A model generated the notes under the pieces. It did not search any database, was not told the DNA's origin, and worked only from the letters and a program-made list of their open reading frames with translations. From contig CAZWLL010000025.1 of assembly GCA_964634795.1 (NCBI GenBank), forward strand, positions 1-32,971: a DNA stretch of 32,971 nucleotides, read 5' to 3'. This document shows, piece by piece, positions 7,905 through 15,669 of the stretch. Positions within the stretch are counted from its first letter, which is position 1. Each line of letters starts with the position of its first letter. This stretch comes from UMGS1696 sp964634795 (GTDB taxonomy: Bacteria; Bacillota; Clostridia; Oscillospirales; CAG-272). The position numbers and the translations under genes were made by a program.

Positions 7905-8786
7905 ATGTCAACGATAATAAAAGCCGAAAATCTAACATTTGCTTATCCCGCGGAAGACGGAGCATATGCGAAGAGGGCACTCGACGGCGTCTCATTCGAA
8001 ATAGAAGAAGGTTCGTTTACCGCAATACTCGGACGCAACGGAAGCGGTAAATCAACACTTGCAAAGCTTCTCTGTATGATTAATCTTCCCGACAGCGGTA
8101 ATCTTACCGTTTTCGGAAAGAATATGACGTCACCCGATACAACGGATGACGATATTCTCGAGGTCAGACGGAATGTGGGAATGGTTTTCCAGAATCCCGA
8201 CAACCAGATAGTTGCCACAATAGTAGAGGAAGACGTCGCATTCGGATGTGAAAACCTCGGAATAGCACCTGAGGAAATAAGAAAGAGAGTTGACGAATCT
8301 CTCGAATCTGTCGGAATGACACAATACGCGCGGCATCCCACATACAATTTGTCGGGAGGACAGAAACAGAGAATTGCGATTGCTGGAGTAATCGCAATGA
8401 AAAGAAAATGTATAATTTTCGATGAATCGACTGCGATGCTTGACCCTATGGGTCGGCGGGACGTAATGTCGATAATTCAAAAGCTTAACAAGGAAGACGG
8501 CATTACCGTGATTCTCATAACACATCACATGAACGAGGCTGCGATGGCAGACAGAATAATCGTGATGCGCGACGGCAAGATAGAAGGAGACGGTACTCCG
8601 GAGAAAGTATTCGGAAATCCCGAAAAAATGTGGTCTCTGGGACTTGATGTTCCTCAGACAACGGAGCTGCTTTATAAAATGCGCAAAATAGGGCTTGATG
8701 TTCCGCTTGATATTTTCGATACCGAAAAATGTGCAGCCGTAATAACAGATGCGATTCGAAATAAAAGGTATTTAAAACAGCGATGA
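7905..8786 (+). CDS. ecfA1: Energy-coupling factor transporter ATPase EcfA1
   Basis: One of the two ABC ATPases that power the shared module of group II ECF vitamin and metal importers. The 293-residue protein shows Walker A GRNGSGKST (43-51), Q-loop MVFQNP (93-98), signature LSGGQ (149-153), Walker B IIFDE with Asp173 and Glu174, and an H-loop His207. The C-terminal extension with LGLDVPQTT is typical of EcfA proteins. It forms a heterodimer with the next gene product beneath EcfT in the membrane. It is separated from ecfA2 by 7 bases, indicating tight coupling. No substrate-binding S component is encoded nearby, as expected for a shared module. Confidence 0.96.
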   Translation: MSTIIKAENLTFAYPAEDGAYAKRALDGVSFEIEEGSFTAILGRNGSGKSTLAKLLCMINLPDSGNLTVFGKNMTSPDTTDDDILEVRRNVGMVFQNPDNQIVATIVEEDVAFGCENLGIAPEEIRKRVDESLESVGMTQYARHPTYNLSGGQKQRIAIAGVIAMKRKCIIFDESTAMLDPMGRRDVMSIIQKLNKEDGITVILITHHMNEAAMADRIIVMRDGKIEGDGTPEKVFGNPEKMWSLGLDVPQTTELLYKMRKIGLDVPLDIFDTEKCAAVITDAIRNKRYLKQR

Positions 8787-8793
8787 GGGAAAC

Positions 8794-9678
8794 ATGGCAA
8801 CTGTAGAAGTAAAAAATCTATCATATACATACGGTAAAAAAACGAACAGTCCGCATAAAGCCCTGGACAATGTATCCTTCAGTATAAACGGCGGCATTAC
8901 GGGACTTATCGGCCATACCGGAAGCGGTAAATCCACTCTTGTGCAAATGCTGAACGGACTTCTCGTACCGGACGAGGGAGAGGTTCTTCTCGACGGGATG
9001 AATATATGGGCCGAACCGAAAAAAATACGAGATGTCAGATTCAAGGCGGGACTTGTTATGCAGTACCCCGAATATCAGCTGTTCGCCGAGACCGTGCGTG
9101 AGGACATAGAGTTCGGACCGCGCAACATGGGTCTTGACGGAGATGAGCTGAAGACTGCAGTTGAACGAGCGGCGGCCTTTTCGGGTCTGTCATCCGATCT
9201 TCTCGACAAATCTCCGTTTGAACTGTCGGGAGGACAGAAGCGCCGAGCAGCCCTTGCGGGAGTTATTGCGATGAATCCGAAGATACTTATCCTCGATGAG
9301 CCTGCTGCGGGACTCGATCCTGCGGGACGCCGAGATATTTTAGGCGGAATTAAAAGATATTCACGTGAATCGGGCACTACGGTCTTGATAGTAAGTCACA
9401 GCATGGAGGATATGGCTCTTTACTGTGATGATATAATAGTTATGGCGGATTCGAAAATACTTATGCATAAGCCGTGCGCCGAGGTTTTTTCTGAATACAG
9501 AGAGCTTGTCGCAATAGGCTTGGACGTTCCGCAAATTACCCGTGTAGCATCAGCTCTTGCGGAGAACGGAATCGATATCGGACGCGATGTGTATACAGTT
9601 GATTGGGCTGCCGACAAGCTGGAAGAATATATCCGCTCGGGAAAGATTCCGAATTCGGATGAAGAAAAGTACGTGTAA
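8794..9678 (+). CDS. ecfA2: Energy-coupling factor transporter ATPase EcfA2
   Basis: Second ABC ATPase of the ECF module, 294 residues. Motifs are Walker A GHTGSGKST (40-48), Q-loop MQYPEYQLF near 89-97, signature LSGGQ (144-148), Walker B ILDEP with Asp168 and Glu169, and switch His202. The YPEYQLF Q-loop context distinguishes A2-type from A1-type (NPDNQIV) subunits and supports the numbering. It lies between ecfA1 and ecfT, the canonical order in Bacillota. The ribosome binding site is GAGGGA, about 7 bases upstream of the ATG. Confidence 0.96.
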   Translation: MATVEVKNLSYTYGKKTNSPHKALDNVSFSINGGITGLIGHTGSGKSTLVQMLNGLLVPDEGEVLLDGMNIWAEPKKIRDVRFKAGLVMQYPEYQLFAETVREDIEFGPRNMGLDGDELKTAVERAAAFSGLSSDLLDKSPFELSGGQKRRAALAGVIAMNPKILILDEPAAGLDPAGRRDILGGIKRYSRESGTTVLIVSHSMEDMALYCDDIIVMADSKILMHKPCAEVFSEYRELVAIGLDVPQITRVASALAENGIDIGRDVYTVDWAADKLEEYIRSGKIPNSDEEKYV

Positions 9679-9716
9679 TTCGACATATCTAAATTTTTAA
9701 ACAGACAGGAAACAAA

Positions 9717-10544
9717 ATGAAATCAGATATAACCTTCGGACAATACTGTGAAGGCAATTCGTTAATCCACCGCCTTGACCCGCGCTGGAAAATTGTTATT
9801 TCACTTATGTATATCGCGATAATATTTATGGCGAAGTCAGTCGGCGCATTTGTGCTGCTTACCGCGGCATCTGTGTTCATCGTTTTTCAGACAGAGCTGT
9901 CTCCGTCTCTTATAATCAATTCCATAAAGCCTCTGCTCTATATAATTATCTTTACGGCCGTAATTAATATATTCTGGATGACGGGCGACACACTGCTGTT
10001 TGAGTTCGGAATTATACATGTATACCTTGAAGGTATTATAAATGCCGTTCTGATAATTTTGAGAATAGTTCTGCTCATTGTCGCGACCTCGGTTTTTCTT
10101 ACATACACGACTACACCGCTTGCGCTGACAGACGCGCTTGAGCAGTTATTAGCGCCTCTTGCCAAGCTGCATGTTCCTGTTCATGAGTTCTCGATGATGA
10201 TGACAATAGCACTGAGATTCATTCCCACACTTATAGATGAAACACAGAAAATAATCGCGGCGCAAACCGCGAGAGGTGCGGATTTCACGACGGGAAGCAT
10301 AGTAAAGCGTACCAAGGCACTTATACCGATACTTATTCCCCTGTTTATTTCCGCTTTCAGACGTGCGGACGAGCTGGCTACGGCTATGGAGTGCCGCTGC
10401 TACACAGGAGGAGACGGAAGAACTCGAATGAACAGACTTCACTCTTCATACCGTGACTATATTTATTTTTGCATGATAATAGTGCTTGGTGCGGCAGTGC
10501 TGCTTATTAACAGATTCCTGCCTATATACTATATGACAATGTGA
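9717..10544 (+). CDS. ecfT: Energy-coupling factor transporter transmembrane protein EcfT
   Basis: Membrane scaffold (275 residues) linking EcfA1A2 to interchangeable S components. It starts with the family hallmark GQYCEGNSLIHRLDPRWK and has hydrophobic helices at about 27-55, 68-90, 105-130 and 245-268. Coupling helices carry the Ala-Arg-Gly element (AQTARGADF, ARG 185-187) and the second element before GGDGRT. The latter reads ECRCY (225-229), where I would expect EARGY or EARCY, so the small residue before the conserved Arg is a cysteine. It starts 38 bases after ecfA2 with an AGGA ribosome binding site and ends one base before truA. Confidence 0.95.
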   Translation: MKSDITFGQYCEGNSLIHRLDPRWKIVISLMYIAIIFMAKSVGAFVLLTAASVFIVFQTELSPSLIINSIKPLLYIIIFTAVINIFWMTGDTLLFEFGIIHVYLEGIINAVLIILRIVLLIVATSVFLTYTTTPLALTDALEQLLAPLAKLHVPVHEFSMMMTIALRFIPTLIDETQKIIAAQTARGADFTTGSIVKRTKALIPILIPLFISAFRRADELATAMECRCYTGGDGRTRMNRLHSSYRDYIYFCMIIVLGAAVLLINRFLPIYYMTM

Positions 10545-10545
10545 A

Positions 10546-11328
10546 ATGAAACGTGTATTTAAAATTAAATATAACGGAATCGGATTCGCCGGATATCAAT
10601 TTCAGCCGAATAAAAGAACGGTGCAGGGAGAGTTGACTGATGCGTTTTCGAAAACCGTAGGATTTCCCGTGAGTGTTACGGGATGCTCGCGAACGGATGC
10701 GGGGGTACATGCGTTAGGCTTTGTATGTACGGTTGAGCCGAAAAGCAAAGATGACACAATCGATATTCCCGTAGGCAAGTTTCATCGTGCCGCAAGACAC
10801 TTTCTCCCGCCCGACATCGGAATTGTCGGAGAGGGATGTGCCGACGATGATTTTCACCCGAGATACTCGGTAGTCGGTAAAACATACGAATACAAAATGT
10901 ATGACAGTGCTGCATACGATCCGTTCCTTAACGGATTGGCATGGCAGCTTAAAAAGCCTTTGCCGAGTGATGCGTTTGATGTGATGAATGCGTGCGGAAA
11001 TGAGCTTATCGGACGACACGATTTTACTTCATTTATGTCGACAGGCTCGAGAATAACGGATGCGGTTCGTGAAATATTCTCTCTGTCGGTAAGACGTTGC
11101 GGCGATATTGTTGCTGTAAGAGTGACGGCAGATGGTTTTCTATATAATATGGTGAGAATTATTACCGGAACCTTGACGGATGCGGCATACGGACTTTATT
11201 CACCGAGTGATATGCGGCTTATTCTCGAAAGCAAGGACAGAACAAAGGCTGGTAAAACGGCGCCTCCCGACGGACTGTATTTGACAGAAGTAAAATATCC
11301 CGAAACAATCGAATGGAAAACCGAATGA
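10546..11328 (+). CDS. truA: tRNA pseudouridine(38-40) synthase TruA
   Basis: TruA converts uridines 38-40 in the anticodon stem-loop of many tRNAs to pseudouridine. The 260-residue protein matches family size. The catalytic aspartate is Asp51 in SRTDAGVHA, and other typical segments are YNGIGFAGYQFQ near the start, GRHDFTSFM in the middle and FLYNMVRIITGTL toward the C terminus. Only one base separates it from the ecfT stop, so its translation is probably coupled. The ecfA1-ecfA2-ecfT-truA order is the classical arrangement in Bacillota and supports all four calls. Confidence 0.96.
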   Translation: MKRVFKIKYNGIGFAGYQFQPNKRTVQGELTDAFSKTVGFPVSVTGCSRTDAGVHALGFVCTVEPKSKDDTIDIPVGKFHRAARHFLPPDIGIVGEGCADDDFHPRYSVVGKTYEYKMYDSAAYDPFLNGLAWQLKKPLPSDAFDVMNACGNELIGRHDFTSFMSTGSRITDAVREIFSLSVRRCGDIVAVRVTADGFLYNMVRIITGTLTDAAYGLYSPSDMRLILESKDRTKAGKTAPPDGLYLTEVKYPETIEWKTE

Positions 11329-11349
11329 GTGGCGATACTGGAGATTAAA

Positions 11350-12558
11350 ATGAGCAAGAACATTAATGATGAGAAAATATCCGTTCTTGACGGAATGGAG
11401 CCTCGTGTAAACCGATATTATCTCAGAATATCCCGTAAATATATGGCAGCGGGTATTGTGCTGATGCTCACGTTAATCGTATATATTATAGCCGTTATGC
11501 TCTTCCTCGGTCAGTATGTCACATACGATAACCTGAAGTTTCTGGTTCGTGATATCAGTGCTTTATCACTGACGGGTGACAGTGAATACTCAAGCATAGT
11601 ATATAACGGCGGCGACGAGCTTGTTGCGCATTCATTTCGCGGAGGAACCGCAATATGCACCGTCGACTCGTATCTTTATTACGATTCAAGCGGCAGTCTT
11701 CTCGTAGAGGACTCATGCTCATACTCCTCACCCGCAATCAGAACAAGCGAAAAATATCTCCTGCTCTATGATGTCGGCGGAGACGGGTACTCGGTATATA
11801 ATCAGCTGACGGGAATAATAGAACGTACATCCTCACAGAATATAGTCACAGGCGATATAGCGGATGACGGTTCGCTGATTCTCGCGACACGTTCGCGTGA
11901 GACAAAATACGTGGTGGAGCTTTACAATTCCGCATTCAACAAGTCAATGAGCATATATAAGGAAAATTATATATTTGCCGCAGCTATTTCTCCGAATGGA
12001 GAATACATAATAATCGCGTCCGGTGTTCCGTCGGATACGGATATCGGATGCGAAATATCGATAATCAAAAAAGGATCCGATACTCCGCTGTATACGACAT
12101 CCTATACACATACGATGCCTCTTGAAATCGAAACAGTGAGCGACGGATTTATGCTTTTGTGCGACAACGGATATTATTATTACGATTACAGCGGAGGTTT
12201 GATATCATCGTACAGCTTCAGCGGAATGAATCTGCGGTATGCCGATATGACAGCATCGGGAGTTGTCGTGGTAGGCAGCGTGAATGCACTGGGAAGTGAG
12301 AACCGATGCGTAGTGTTTGACCAGAACGGACAAACGGTGTACACTGAGATTATAGAAAAAAGAATTACGGGAGCATATTCTTCGATTAATTACGATGACG
12401 CTTATGCGTATATAACATCATCAAGCGGCGTGATAAAAATAAAGCCCGACGGAGAACAAGAGGAATATGTACCCGATGATGAGATCTTAACGGTTGTACC
12501 GCTGAGCAGCGGCGCGCTTTTGTGCTCTGAAAACTCTGCGGTAAAGGCTTTAGGCTGA
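11350..12558 (+). CDS. Membrane-anchored beta-propeller-like protein (DUF5711-like)
   Basis: A 402-residue protein with a short basic cytoplasmic N terminus, one transmembrane helix (about 31-52, MAAGIVLMLTLIVYIIAVML) and a long extracytoplasmic domain. That domain is rich in short beta repeats with YD, SG and DG turns, for example SDGFMLLCDNGYYYYDYSGG, suggesting a propeller fold. It resembles proteins I know as DUF5711, which often precede cvpA in Clostridia; this was not searched. No function is known to me. I prefer the ATG at 11350, with GGAG 6 bases upstream, over the GTG at 11329 that directly follows the truA stop. Confidence 0.75.
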   Translation: MSKNINDEKISVLDGMEPRVNRYYLRISRKYMAAGIVLMLTLIVYIIAVMLFLGQYVTYDNLKFLVRDISALSLTGDSEYSSIVYNGGDELVAHSFRGGTAICTVDSYLYYDSSGSLLVEDSCSYSSPAIRTSEKYLLLYDVGGDGYSVYNQLTGIIERTSSQNIVTGDIADDGSLILATRSRETKYVVELYNSAFNKSMSIYKENYIFAAAISPNGEYIIIASGVPSDTDIGCEISIIKKGSDTPLYTTSYTHTMPLEIETVSDGFMLLCDNGYYYYDYSGGLISSYSFSGMNLRYADMTASGVVVVGSVNALGSENRCVVFDQNGQTVYTEIIEKRITGAYSSINYDDAYAYITSSSGVIKIKPDGEQEEYVPDDEILTVVPLSSGALLCSENSAVKALG

Positions 12559-12602
12559 TTTTTAAAATATAATACAGTAGATAATACAGGAGGGGTGCTA
12601 AT

Positions 12603-13334
12603 ATGAGTTTGGCGATTGATGCGATAATTTTACTCTCTGCCGTGATTATAATATGGCGCGGTGCCGGAAGAGGATTTGTTAAATCGGTGATGGGGCTTGT
12701 TACGGCGGTGGTTTCGTTCATCGCGGCATATGCGTACACACCGGTTCTTGCGGAAATTATCAGAGAAAAGTATCTTTCCGATAAAATAACAAGCGGAATA
12801 TTCGAAACTTTGAAATCCCTTGCGTTTGATACCGATACGGATTTATATAATCTTGACAGACTCGCGGTTGATATGCCCGAACCGTTTACCTCAATACTTG
12901 AAAGATATAATGTGAATATAACGACGTTTACCGAAAAAATCTCGGGAATCACAGGCTGCGGAGAAAATACGGTTCGCGCATTTGCCGAAGAAATAGCAAA
13001 GCCCACATCGCAAATTATAGCGAACTGCATATCGTTTATTCTGATATTTCTTGCGGCTTTTATAGTTCTTTCCTTGCTTACGGCAGTACTGAATCTTATT
13101 TTTAAACTTCCTCTGCTCAGCCAGGCAAATTCGGTACTCGGAATGGCTCTCGGCGCTGTTGAGGCTGTGCTGTTCGCGTTCGTATTAGCGGTAGTGCTTT
13201 CATCTCTTGTTTCCTCACTCGGTGCGATAGATACCGATTTATTCGGAAAGGATGTAGTGGAGAATACGCGTATATGCAAATATTTAATCGCGCATAATCC
13301 TATAAAAGAGATAAGCTCCATAATTAATTGGTAA
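12603..13334 (+). CDS. CvpA family membrane protein
   Basis: A 243-residue integral membrane protein. Residues 1-50 (LAIDAIILLSAVIIIWRGAGRGFVKSVMGL) match the CvpA opening: a helix, a GxxRGF-type motif, then a second helix. Two more hydrophobic segments occur at about 137-165 and 180-205. The middle section (50-135) is a larger amphipathic, probably extracellular loop than in the roughly 160-residue E. coli CvpA. CvpA is needed for colicin V production in E. coli and envelope integrity in some bacteria; the biochemical role is unclear. The ribosome binding site AGGAGGGG is strong. Confidence 0.82.
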   Translation: MSLAIDAIILLSAVIIIWRGAGRGFVKSVMGLVTAVVSFIAAYAYTPVLAEIIREKYLSDKITSGIFETLKSLAFDTDTDLYNLDRLAVDMPEPFTSILERYNVNITTFTEKISGITGCGENTVRAFAEEIAKPTSQIIANCISFILIFLAAFIVLSLLTAVLNLIFKLPLLSQANSVLGMALGAVEAVLFAFVLAVVLSSLVSSLGAIDTDLFGKDVVENTRICKYLIAHNPIKEISSIINW

Positions 13335-13357
13335 TATAAGGAATTTAAGGTATATAT

Positions 13358-15646
13358 ATGATAATGTGTTCAAGATGCCACAAAAGAGCGGCAGTGATAT
13401 TTTTACATAACCCGCAAATGGGAAACAAACCCGAAGGCTTTTGCGTTAAATGCGCGAGAGAGCTCGGAATTAAGCCCGTTGACGACATTATAGCGCAGTC
13501 GGGCTTGGATGATGATACAATAGAAAAGCTCAACAATGATGTTCAGGAGCTCATAGACAGCGGGGAGATTAACCCCGAGGAAACGAGCAGTGCCGCGCCT
13601 CTGTTCAATTTTTCGAAGCTCATGGGAGACAGCGCAGGCAAATCCGATGAAAAAACCAAAAAGCATGATAAAAACAACGGCGCTCAAGGTAAGGATGACG
13701 GTGTAAAGGAATATAAATTCTTAACCGGCTACACAACAAATCTTACCGAGAGGGCAAAAGAAGGAAAGCTCGACAGAATAATCGGACGTGACCGTGAGCT
13801 TGAGAGAGTTATTCAAATACTTTGCCGCCGCCAGAAAAACAATCCTTGTCTTATCGGTGAACCGGGCGTCGGAAAGACCGCTATAGCCGAGGCTCTCGCC
13901 GAGAAAATCGCCGCGGGAGACGTTCCTTACAGACTTAAGAATCATGATGTGTGTCTGCTCGATTTGACGGCACTTGTTGCGGGAACACAATTCAGAGGAC
14001 AGTTCGAATCCCGAGTATTGGGACTTCTTAATGATGTTAAATCAAAGGGCAATGTAATTCTCGTAATCGATGAGGTGCATAATATCGTCGGTGTAGGTGA
14101 TGCCGAAGGAAGCATGAATGCGGCGAATATTCTCAAACCGGCACTTTCAAGAGGAGAAATACAGGTTATCGGAGCGACAACGCTGACGGAATACAGAAAA
14201 TACATCGAAAAGGATACGGCACTTGAAAGAAGATTCCAGCCTGTAATGGTAAATGAACCGTCGGTAAGTGAAACCGTAGAGATCCTTCGCGGTATTAAAA
14301 AATATTACGAGGAATATCACGGAGTGAAGATTGCCGACACGCTGCTTGCGACCGCTGCGCAGCTGTCGGAGAGATATATCACAGACAGATTCCTGCCCGA
14401 TAAAGCTATAGACTTAATTGACGAGGCGGCATCACATATTTCGGTACATACACCCGAAATAAACGAAAGACATGAGCTTGCCGACAGAAGATTGAAGGTC
14501 GAGCATGACAGAGGAGACCTTGAAGCTCTGATTAACAGTGATGCGGCTCCCGAATCCGAGGATGAGACAGAGTCGAGATACAAAAAGCTGGCTGACCTTA
14601 AGGCTGAGGAAATTCGTATAGAAAACAGACTTTCCGAGCTTGATGAAATATGCGGAAATGTTCAGATGAAGGAAAACGACCTTTGCGATGTCATTGAAAT
14701 ATGGACAGGAGTTCCCGCGTCGGCTATAGCCGAGAGTGAGTATGAAAAGCTTGAGAAGCTCGACGAGCGTTTGAAGAAGAGAATAGTAGGCCAGGATGAA
14801 GCGGTAGACGCGGTAGCCAGAGCTATCAGACGTTCGAGAACAGGCGTAACATATAAGAAAAAGCCCGTATCGTTTATTTTCGCAGGCCCGACAGGTGTGG
14901 GCAAAACAGAGCTTGTTAAAGTGCTCGCAGCTGATTTGTTTACTTCTCCCGAGACGCTTATCAGACTTGACATGAGTGAATTCATGGATAAATTCTCCGT
15001 ATCGAGAATAATAGGCTCTCCTCCGGGATATGTCGGATATGATGACGCAGGTCAGCTTACCGAAAAAATACGCCGCAGACCGTATTCGGTAATTCTTTTC
15101 GATGAGATCGAAAAAGCACATCCCGATGTAATGAACATTCTTCTTCAGATACTCGATGACGGTATTATTACGGACTCTCACGGAAAACAGGTTGATTTTA
15201 CCAATACCGTAATTATTATGACAACCAATGCGGGCAGCACATACTCTCATAACAGAGCGGGATTCTCGGATTCGCAAAAAGCGGTAATCGAGGATAAAAC
15301 AAGACGTGCTCTTGAGGAATTTTTGCGGCCTGAATTTATCAACAGAGTAGACGAGATAATTACGTTTAATCCTCTTACAGAGGACAACTTTAAAGCGATT
15401 GCCGATATTATGCTTTCCGATCTCGGACAGGTACTCGATAAGAAGGGCATCACGGCGGAATTTACTCAGGCGGCACGAAATTATATCGCGGAAAAATCTT
15501 ATTCCGTTAAATTCGGAGCAAGAAATATGCGCCGTCTTATTCAAACTGAAGTTGAGGATAAGGTGGCTGAGCTTATCGTTCGCAGCCGCGGTCAGGTTGA
15601 TCATATTACGGTTGACGCGGATGAAAACGGCATTACTTTAAAATAA
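13358..15646 (+). CDS. clpE: ClpE-like AAA+ unfoldase (ATP-binding subunit of Clp protease)
   Basis: Hexameric AAA+ unfoldase of 762 residues that threads proteins into ClpP. The N terminus is a zinc finger (Cys4, Cys7, Cys29, Cys32) rather than the Clp-N double repeat of ClpC, which points to ClpE. The first AAA domain has Walker A GEPGVGKT (167-174) and Walker B VILVIDE. A short coiled-coil middle domain lies at about 365-440. The second AAA domain has Walker A GPTGVGKT (510-517) and ILFDEIEKAHPD. The ClpP-docking loop probably reads AGF (634-636, NRAGFSD) instead of VGF or IGF. No CtsR operator is visible upstream. No adaptor or clpP gene is nearby. ATG at 13358 follows AAGG; ATG at 13364 is an alternative. 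Confidence 0.88.
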   Translation: MIMCSRCHKRAAVIFLHNPQMGNKPEGFCVKCARELGIKPVDDIIAQSGLDDDTIEKLNNDVQELIDSGEINPEETSSAAPLFNFSKLMGDSAGKSDEKTKKHDKNNGAQGKDDGVKEYKFLTGYTTNLTERAKEGKLDRIIGRDRELERVIQILCRRQKNNPCLIGEPGVGKTAIAEALAEKIAAGDVPYRLKNHDVCLLDLTALVAGTQFRGQFESRVLGLLNDVKSKGNVILVIDEVHNIVGVGDAEGSMNAANILKPALSRGEIQVIGATTLTEYRKYIEKDTALERRFQPVMVNEPSVSETVEILRGIKKYYEEYHGVKIADTLLATAAQLSERYITDRFLPDKAIDLIDEAASHISVHTPEINERHELADRRLKVEHDRGDLEALINSDAAPESEDETESRYKKLADLKAEEIRIENRLSELDEICGNVQMKENDLCDVIEIWTGVPASAIAESEYEKLEKLDERLKKRIVGQDEAVDAVARAIRRSRTGVTYKKKPVSFIFAGPTGVGKTELVKVLAADLFTSPETLIRLDMSEFMDKFSVSRIIGSPPGYVGYDDAGQLTEKIRRRPYSVILFDEIEKAHPDVMNILLQILDDGIITDSHGKQVDFTNTVIIMTTNAGSTYSHNRAGFSDSQKAVIEDKTRRALEEFLRPEFINRVDEIITFNPLTEDNFKAIADIMLSDLGQVLDKKGITAEFTQAARNYIAEKSYSVKFGARNMRRLIQTEVEDKVAELIVRSRGQVDHITVDADENGITLK

Positions 15647-15669
15647 ATCATGATAAGGTAAGTTTTGAA

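Noticed and set aside
12386..13321. 311-residue open frame opposite cvpA
   Set aside because: Lies antisense to a gene with a strong ribosome binding site; biased Ser/Thr/Ala composition typical of shadows.
13335..13357. CtsR operator upstream of clpE
   Set aside because: No tandem GGTCAAA-type heptads are visible between cvpA and clpE or at the operon promoter.
14432..15604. 390-residue open frame opposite clpE
   Set aside because: Antisense shadow of a strongly conserved AAA+ gene; Cys- and Ser-rich nonsense composition and no ribosome binding site.
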